A DNA stretch of 64,000 nucleotides from Pseudomonas baltica. Its GTDB lineage: Bacteria; Pseudomonadota; Gammaproteobacteria; Pseudomonadales; Pseudomonadaceae. This document shows positions 58,715 through 64,000 of the stretch, one piece after another. Each line of letters opens with the position of its first letter. Position 1 is the first letter of the stretch. Location: positions 1,922,001-1,986,000 of the forward strand of contig NZ_CP134771.1 in the NCBI RefSeq assembly GCF_031880315.1, in the 5' to 3' direction. The notes under the pieces are model-generated. The model was not told the DNA's origin. It worked only from the letters and a program-made list of their open reading frames with translations, and did not search any database. Position numbers and translations under genes: made by a program.

Positions 58715-59629
58715 TCAACGACGCGGCAGGAATTGCACCGGATCTACAGGTTTGCCCTGACTGCGAATCTCAAAATGAAGCTTGACCCGGTCGGTACCCG
58801 TTGAACCCATCTCGGCAATTTGCTGCCCGGCTTTGACCTGCTGCCCCTCCCGAACCAACAGCCTGCGGTTATGACCGTAGGCACTGACGTAGGTTTCGCT
58901 GTGCTTGATGATGATCAACTCGCCGTAGCCCCGCAATCCACTCCCGGCGTAAACAACCGATCCATCAGACGCAGCAAAAACAGGCTGTCCCAATTCTCCG
59001 GCGATATCAATGCCTTTATTCAAACTGCTGTTTGAAGCGAATTTACCGATCAATACCCCGTTAGCAGGCCATGCCCAACCCGTCGGCGAGCGTTGCCCGG
59101 CAGGTACGGGCGTTTGCGTCGGAGTGACCGGTGCGACTGTCGCGCTGTTGGCTGGAGCGGTGACTGTACCCGGCGTTGGCGCGCCAACGGGACGCGTGAT
59201 GACCGTTCGACGATAGGAAGAAGACGGACTGTTGGAACCGGTCACCACTGGGGGCGAACCGGCCACTACCGGCGTAGACCCCGCTACGACCACTGGTGCA
59301 GAGCCATCGGCGCTCGAACGCCCATCGAAGCGGATTGCCTGCCCAGGATGAATGGTGTAAGGCTGAGGAATGTTGTTACGCGCCGCCAGGGCCTTGAAGT
59401 CCCAACCATAGCGAAAGGCAATGGAAAACAGCGTGTCGCCACGCTTGACCACGTATTGACCGGTAGTGACCGTCGGGTTCTGGGGCGCCTTGGCGCGATC
59501 GACGACCTTTACACCGCCACTGCTGGACGAACTGGCGCAACCCGACAAGGTGGCTGCTAAGGCAAGACCAATCATCAGAAGCTTGAAGCTCGATAGACCC
59601 ATACGCTGCTGAATGACTGTGAGACCCAC
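58715..59629 (-). CDS. nlpD: Lipoprotein NlpD, LysM and degenerate LytM domains
   Basis: A 304-residue outer-membrane lipoprotein. The lipobox TLSGC puts the lipid on Cys31, a LysM domain covers about 59-101, a Pro/Thr/Val-rich linker follows, and a LytM-type domain ends the protein. Its metal-ligand positions read NKGID and VKLHFE, so two zinc-binding histidines are lost, as in amidase activators such as E. coli NlpD. The GTG at 59629 is chosen because AGGGAG precedes it and it yields the usual N-terminus; upstream frame is unrelated. It activates AmiC-type amidases at the septum by analogy. Confidence 0.9.
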   Translation of the reverse strand: MGLTVIQQRMGLSSFKLLMIGLALAATLSGCASSSSSGGVKVVDRAKAPQNPTVTTGQYVVKRGDTLFSIAFRYGWDFKALAARNNIPQPYTIHPGQAIRFDGRSSADGSAPVVVAGSTPVVAGSPPVVTGSNSPSSSYRRTVITRPVGAPTPGTVTAPANSATVAPVTPTQTPVPAGQRSPTGWAWPANGVLIGKFASNSSLNKGIDIAGELGQPVFAASDGSVVYAGSGLRGYGELIIIKHSETYVSAYGHNRRLLVREGQQVKAGQQIAEMGSTGTDRVKLHFEIRSQGKPVDPVQFLPRR

Positions 59630-59834
59630 CCGCCGCTCCCTAAGTTTGCTGAATAGTTCATGATCACGCGGATACATGAACGAAAGTGTAGTTTGCAGTA
59701 TACCTTGCGTACCCTCGCAAGGCAGGCAGCAGGCCAAGACCTGCGTGCGTGTATCAGTACATCGAGGATGCGCGACCACGGCTCTATGACCCATGCGCGC
59801 GCACGGAATTCCATGCCACCTGGGGTGTATTCAA

Positions 59835-61245
<1,411 letters not shown>

Positions 61246-61258
<13 letters not shown>

Positions 61259-62304
61259 GAGCTGTCCGTCTGCCCTGCCGGTACCAGATCGAAGAGTTCG
61301 CGCACCACTACGGTGGCGAAGCATCCGGCCGGAAGGACGAATTCCAGTTGCAGAATGTCAGGCTCGGGATAATGCCACGACAACCGCCCAATGGGCAGTC
61401 GCAGGATGCGACGTTCTTGGCTCAAACCCGCTTTGATCAGCCAATCGGCCAGATCGGCGTAGGCAGCCGATACATTTTGTTCGATTTCACGCGCCCGACC
61501 ATCCGTGCCAAGCTCGCCCTCGCCCCACAGCGCACCGGTGGGGTGCAGATCGAGAATCGCCAGGCGCGGGTCATCAAGCTCGGCGGCGGTGGCCGGGAAA
61601 AAGCTGCGGCTGTCGGTGAACGCCAGCAGATCGCCCAGTAACGCCTGGTTCCAGCTACCGTCAGCGACCCGGGCGGCGAGGATCTGATTGAACAGAAAAC
61701 TGCGCGCCGTGGACAGCAGCCGCGACCGCACATTGCGCTGCTCCGGCAAGGCCTTGCGAGCCGCCCATTGCTGCGCATCGAATACATTGCCGCCGTCGTG
61801 GCCAAAGCGCTGAGTGCCAAAATAATTGGGCACACCCTGGACCTTGAGCTGTTCGAGACGCGCATCAAGGGCGGCGTGGTCAGCGTTCATACTGGTCAGG
61901 CGCAAGGTAAACCCGTTGGCGGCGTGAGCACCGCGCTGCAACTTGCGCTTGTGACGGGTGGCCTGGAGAATCTTCAGAGTATCGTCTTCGGCCTTGCTCA
62001 GGTCCGGATCGGCCTTGCCGGGCAGTTGCAGGCTGAACCACTGGCGAGTCAGGGCCATGCGATCCTTGAGCCCGGCATAACTGACCGTGCGCAAGGGCAC
62101 GCCCGCCGCCTTGGCCAGCCGCCGAGCGGCCTCTTCGGTATTGAGATTGCGCTTCTCGACCCAAAGCCACAGGTGCTCGCCATCGCCACTGAGCGGGATA
62201 TCGAGCACTTCGTCGACCTGAAAATCTTCAGCGCTGGCCTTGAGCACAGCGCTGCCCAGCGCCGCTGCGAATGCACGCGGCCCGAGCAGTTCGAGTTCGG
62301 TCAT
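61246..62304 (-). CDS. truD: tRNA pseudouridine(13) synthase TruD
   Basis: A 352-residue enzyme that makes pseudouridine 13 in tRNA-Glu. The catalytic Asp81 is in [13 protein letters not shown], with [14 protein letters not shown] further on. The TruD insertion domain is present. Its end overlaps surE and its start overlaps ispF by four bases. Confidence 0.96.
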
Positions 62305-62774
62305 GGGCGCAGCAACAGGGCAACGGCGTGAACGGCAATGCCCTCTTCGCGGCCGGTGAAGCCGAGTTTTTCTTCGGTCGTGGCCTTGACGTTGACTTGA
62401 TCGAGCTCGATGTTCAGATCGGCGGCGATCTGGGCGCGCATGGTCTCGATGTGCGGGGCCATTTTCGGGGCCTGGGCAACGATGGTGGCATCGACGTTAC
62501 CGACCACCCAACCCTTGGCCTGAACGATCGCGACCACGTGACGCAACAGCACACGACTGTCGGCACCCTTGAATTGCGGGTCGGTGTCCGGAAAATGCTT
62601 GCCAATATCGCCCAAAGCCGCAGCACCGAGCAACGCATCGCTCAAGGCATGCAGCAGCACGTCGCCGTCGGAGTGCGCGAGCAGCCCGAAGCGGTGCGGG
62701 ATGCGCACGCCCCCGAGAGTAATGAAATCGCCATCCGCGAAACGGTGCACATCATAGCCGTGGCCAATACGCAT
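62301..62774 (-). CDS. ispF: 2-C-methyl-D-erythritol 2,4-cyclodiphosphate synthase
   Basis: A 157-residue enzyme of the MEP isoprenoid pathway. Zinc ligands are in GYDVHRF (Asp8, His10) and [21 protein letters not shown], and [11 protein letters not shown] is conserved. The ATG at 62774 is the family start. It is upstream of truD and overlaps it by four bases. Confidence 0.97.
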   Translation of the reverse strand: MRIGHGYDVHRFADGDFITLGGVRIPHRFGLLAHSDGDVLLHALSDALLGAAALGDIGKHFPDTDPQFKGADSRVLLRHVVAIVQAKGWVVGNVDATIVAQAPKMAPHIETMRAQIAADLNIELDQVNVKATTEEKLGFTGREEGIAVHAVALLLRP

Positions 62775-62779
62775 AAAAG

Positions 62780-62812
62780 AAAACGCCCCGATTGAGTCAG
62801 GGCGTGATTCTA
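62780..62812 (-). terminator. Terminator of the adhC-fghA transcript
   Basis: On the minus strand, arms CACGCCCTGA and TCGGGGCGT form a hairpin followed by TTTTCTTTT just before the ispF start. It separates the formaldehyde genes from the ispF operon, or works as a partial readthrough point. Confidence 0.7.
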
Positions 62813-62857
62813 CCTGCTTTGGCCGACCTTGGCGCCCTCTAGTAGCACGCCATCCAA

Positions 62858-62938
62858 TGTGGGCACGGGCGCTACCCGCGAAGCGTACAACGCGCAATCG
62901 CGTCGACCCATTTGCAGGCAGAGCCGGCTCCCACAAGG
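62858..62938. repeat. REP-like element between ispF and fghA
   Basis: A GTGGGCACGGGCGCTACCCGCGAAGC sequence split over two arms and an inverted GCAGAGCCGGCTCCCACAA about 45 bases on fit the Pseudomonas REP types, imperfectly paired. Confidence 0.6.
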
Positions 62939-62939
62939 T

Positions 62940-63782
62940 TCAGGCCAGCGCCGCCGCGTGGTGGCGCAGGTGATCGTCGATGAAGCTGGCGATGAAGTAA
63001 TAGCTATGGTCATAGCCCGGCTGCAACCGCAACATCAGCGGGTAATCCGCCGCTTTGGCCGCTTGCACCAGAGCTTCGGGCTTGAGCTGATTCTCGAGAA
63101 AGTCATCCCGATCGCCCTGATCGACCAAGGTCGGCAGACGCTCGCGGGCCTCGGTCAACAGCACCGACGCATCCCACTCACGCCACTTCGAACGCTCCTC
63201 GCCCAGGTAGCGCGAAAACGCCTTCTGCCCCCACGGGCAATCCATCGGATTGCTGATCGGCGAAAACGCCGACACCGAACGATAGCGCCCAGGATTGCGC
63301 AAAGCGCACACCAGCGCGCCATGACCGCCCATGGAGTGACCGCTGATACTGCGCCGCTCGCTGGCCGGGAAATGCGCCTCCACCAGGGCGGGCAACTCCT
63401 GCACCACATAATCGTGCATGCGGTAATGCCGCGCCCACGGCTGCTGGGTGGCGTTGAGGTAGAAGCCGGCGCCCAGCCCGAAGTCCCAGGCGCCGTCCGG
63501 ATCATCCGCCACGTCCGGGCCGCGCGGGCTCGTGTCCGGTGCGACGATGATCAACCCCAGTTCGGCGGCGAGCTTGTGCGCTCCCGCCTTTTGCATGAAG
63601 TTCTCGTCGGTGCAGGTCAGGCCCGACAGCCAATAGAGTACCGGCAACTTGCCACCTGCCTCCGCTTGCGGTGGCAGGTACACGGCGAAGGTCATGTCGC
63701 AACCCAGCACCTCGCTGCGATGCTTGTAGCGCTTGTGCCAGCCGCCGAAGCTCTTCTGGCACGAAACGTTCTCCAGGCTCAT
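62940..63782 (-). CDS. fghA: S-formylglutathione hydrolase
   Basis: A 280-residue alpha/beta hydrolase that releases formate and glutathione in formaldehyde detoxification. The nucleophile is Ser150 in GHSMGG, with [15 protein letters not shown] and DTSPRG as family segments. It lies 12 bases downstream of adhC in the same operon. Confidence 0.96.
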   Translation of the reverse strand: MSLENVSCQKSFGGWHKRYKHRSEVLGCDMTFAVYLPPQAEAGGKLPVLYWLSGLTCTDENFMQKAGAHKLAAELGLIIVAPDTSPRGPDVADDPDGAWDFGLGAGFYLNATQQPWARHYRMHDYVVQELPALVEAHFPASERRSISGHSMGGHGALVCALRNPGRYRSVSAFSPISNPMDCPWGQKAFSRYLGEERSKWREWDASVLLTEARERLPTLVDQGDRDDFLENQLKPEALVQAAKAADYPLMLRLQPGYDHSYYFIASFIDDHLRHHAAALA

Positions 63783-63794
63783 GGCATGTCTCCC

Positions 63795-64000
63795 TTAAAA
63801 GTGGATGACGCTGCGAATGCTTTTGCCTTCGTGCATCAGGTCGAACGCCTTGTTGATATCTTCCAGGCCCATCGTGTGGGTGATGAAGGTATCCAGCGGA
63901 ATCTCGCCCTTCTGCGCCATGTCGACATAGCTCGGCAGCTCGGTGCGGCCGCGCACGCCACCAAACGCCGAACCACGCCAGACGCGACCGGTCACCAGCT
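63795..64000 (-). CDS. adhC: S-(hydroxymethyl)glutathione dehydrogenase, 3' end only
   Basis: About 68 codons of the C-terminal end of a class III alcohol dehydrogenase, with [17 protein letters not shown] and [26 protein letters not shown]. The gene continues beyond the window. It produces S-formylglutathione, the substrate of the adjacent FghA. Confidence 0.94.
   Translation of the reverse strand, partial: LVTGRVWRGSAFGGVRGRTELPSYVDMAQKGEIPLDTFITHTMGLEDINKAFDLMHEGKSIRSVIHF

Overview
The window is chromosomal DNA of a Pseudomonas, most likely from the P. fluorescens/P. putida side of the genus. The evidence is gene order and protein sequence: an OprL-type Pal, the tRNA-Lys/queC/queE/cpoB/pal/tolBARQ/ybgC/ruvBAC/yebC/aspS block, a fpr/finR pair, erdR-dgkA, and recX-recA-cinA-mutS-fdxA-rsmZ-rpoS-nlpD-pcm-surE-truD-ispF-fghA-adhC. 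These blocks follow the order remembered for other pseudomonads. Most of the window is GC-rich. Paired REP palindromes of Pseudomonas type sit between several genes.

Layout. 1-7.9 kb: a DHA2-type MFS exporter (minus); an L-arabinose-type operon (SDR dehydrogenase, then araFGH); two small InaA/Kdo-kinase-like genes on minus. 8-21 kb: tRNA-Lys, queC-queE, the complete Tol-Pal operon with ybgC, then ruvCAB, a YebC regulator, aspS, an FmdB zinc ribbon and a ribbon-helix-helix protein. 21.5-31.4 kb: dps, a membrane-anchored cold-shock-domain protein, slyX, a HIT protein, two tandem OprD porins, proS, a lipoprotein and dinB. 31.6-38.8 kb: two tandem initiator tRNA-fMet units, mprF with its acvB/virJ-type hydrolase, a paired palindromic repeat island, and kup. 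39-49.5 kb: rimO, a GNAT protein, a pseudouridine-synthase homologue without the catalytic Asp, a DUF1456 protein, trmO, fpr/finR, dgkA, erdR, a DTW-domain tRNA modification enzyme, a secreted protein and a LOG-family protein. 49.5-64 kb: recX, recA, cinA, a short AT-rich accessory stretch, mutS, fdxA, a second paired palindromic island, the GacA-controlled sRNA rsmZ, rpoS, nlpD, pcm, surE, truD, ispF, fghA and the 3' end of adhC.

Functional themes are envelope integrity (Tol-Pal, mprF, two inaA-like kinases, OprD porins, dgkA, nlpD), DNA repair (ruvABC, recA/recX, mutS, dinB), translation and tRNA modification (aspS, proS, queC/E, trmO, truD, DTW enzyme, rimO), and global stress control (Gac/Rsm through rsmZ, rpoS).

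The most unusual feature is a family of four long palindromic elements, arranged as two inverted pairs (36.29-36.80 kb and 56.75-57.14 kb). Their loop sequences are conserved while their stems differ between copies and still pair, which points to selection on a folded structure or on a cruciform. The cinA-mutS interval, a known tailocin insertion site in fluorescent pseudomonads, holds only about 2 kb of AT-rich genes here. One of them is a 2OG-Fe(II) oxygenase interrupted by a single in-frame TGA.
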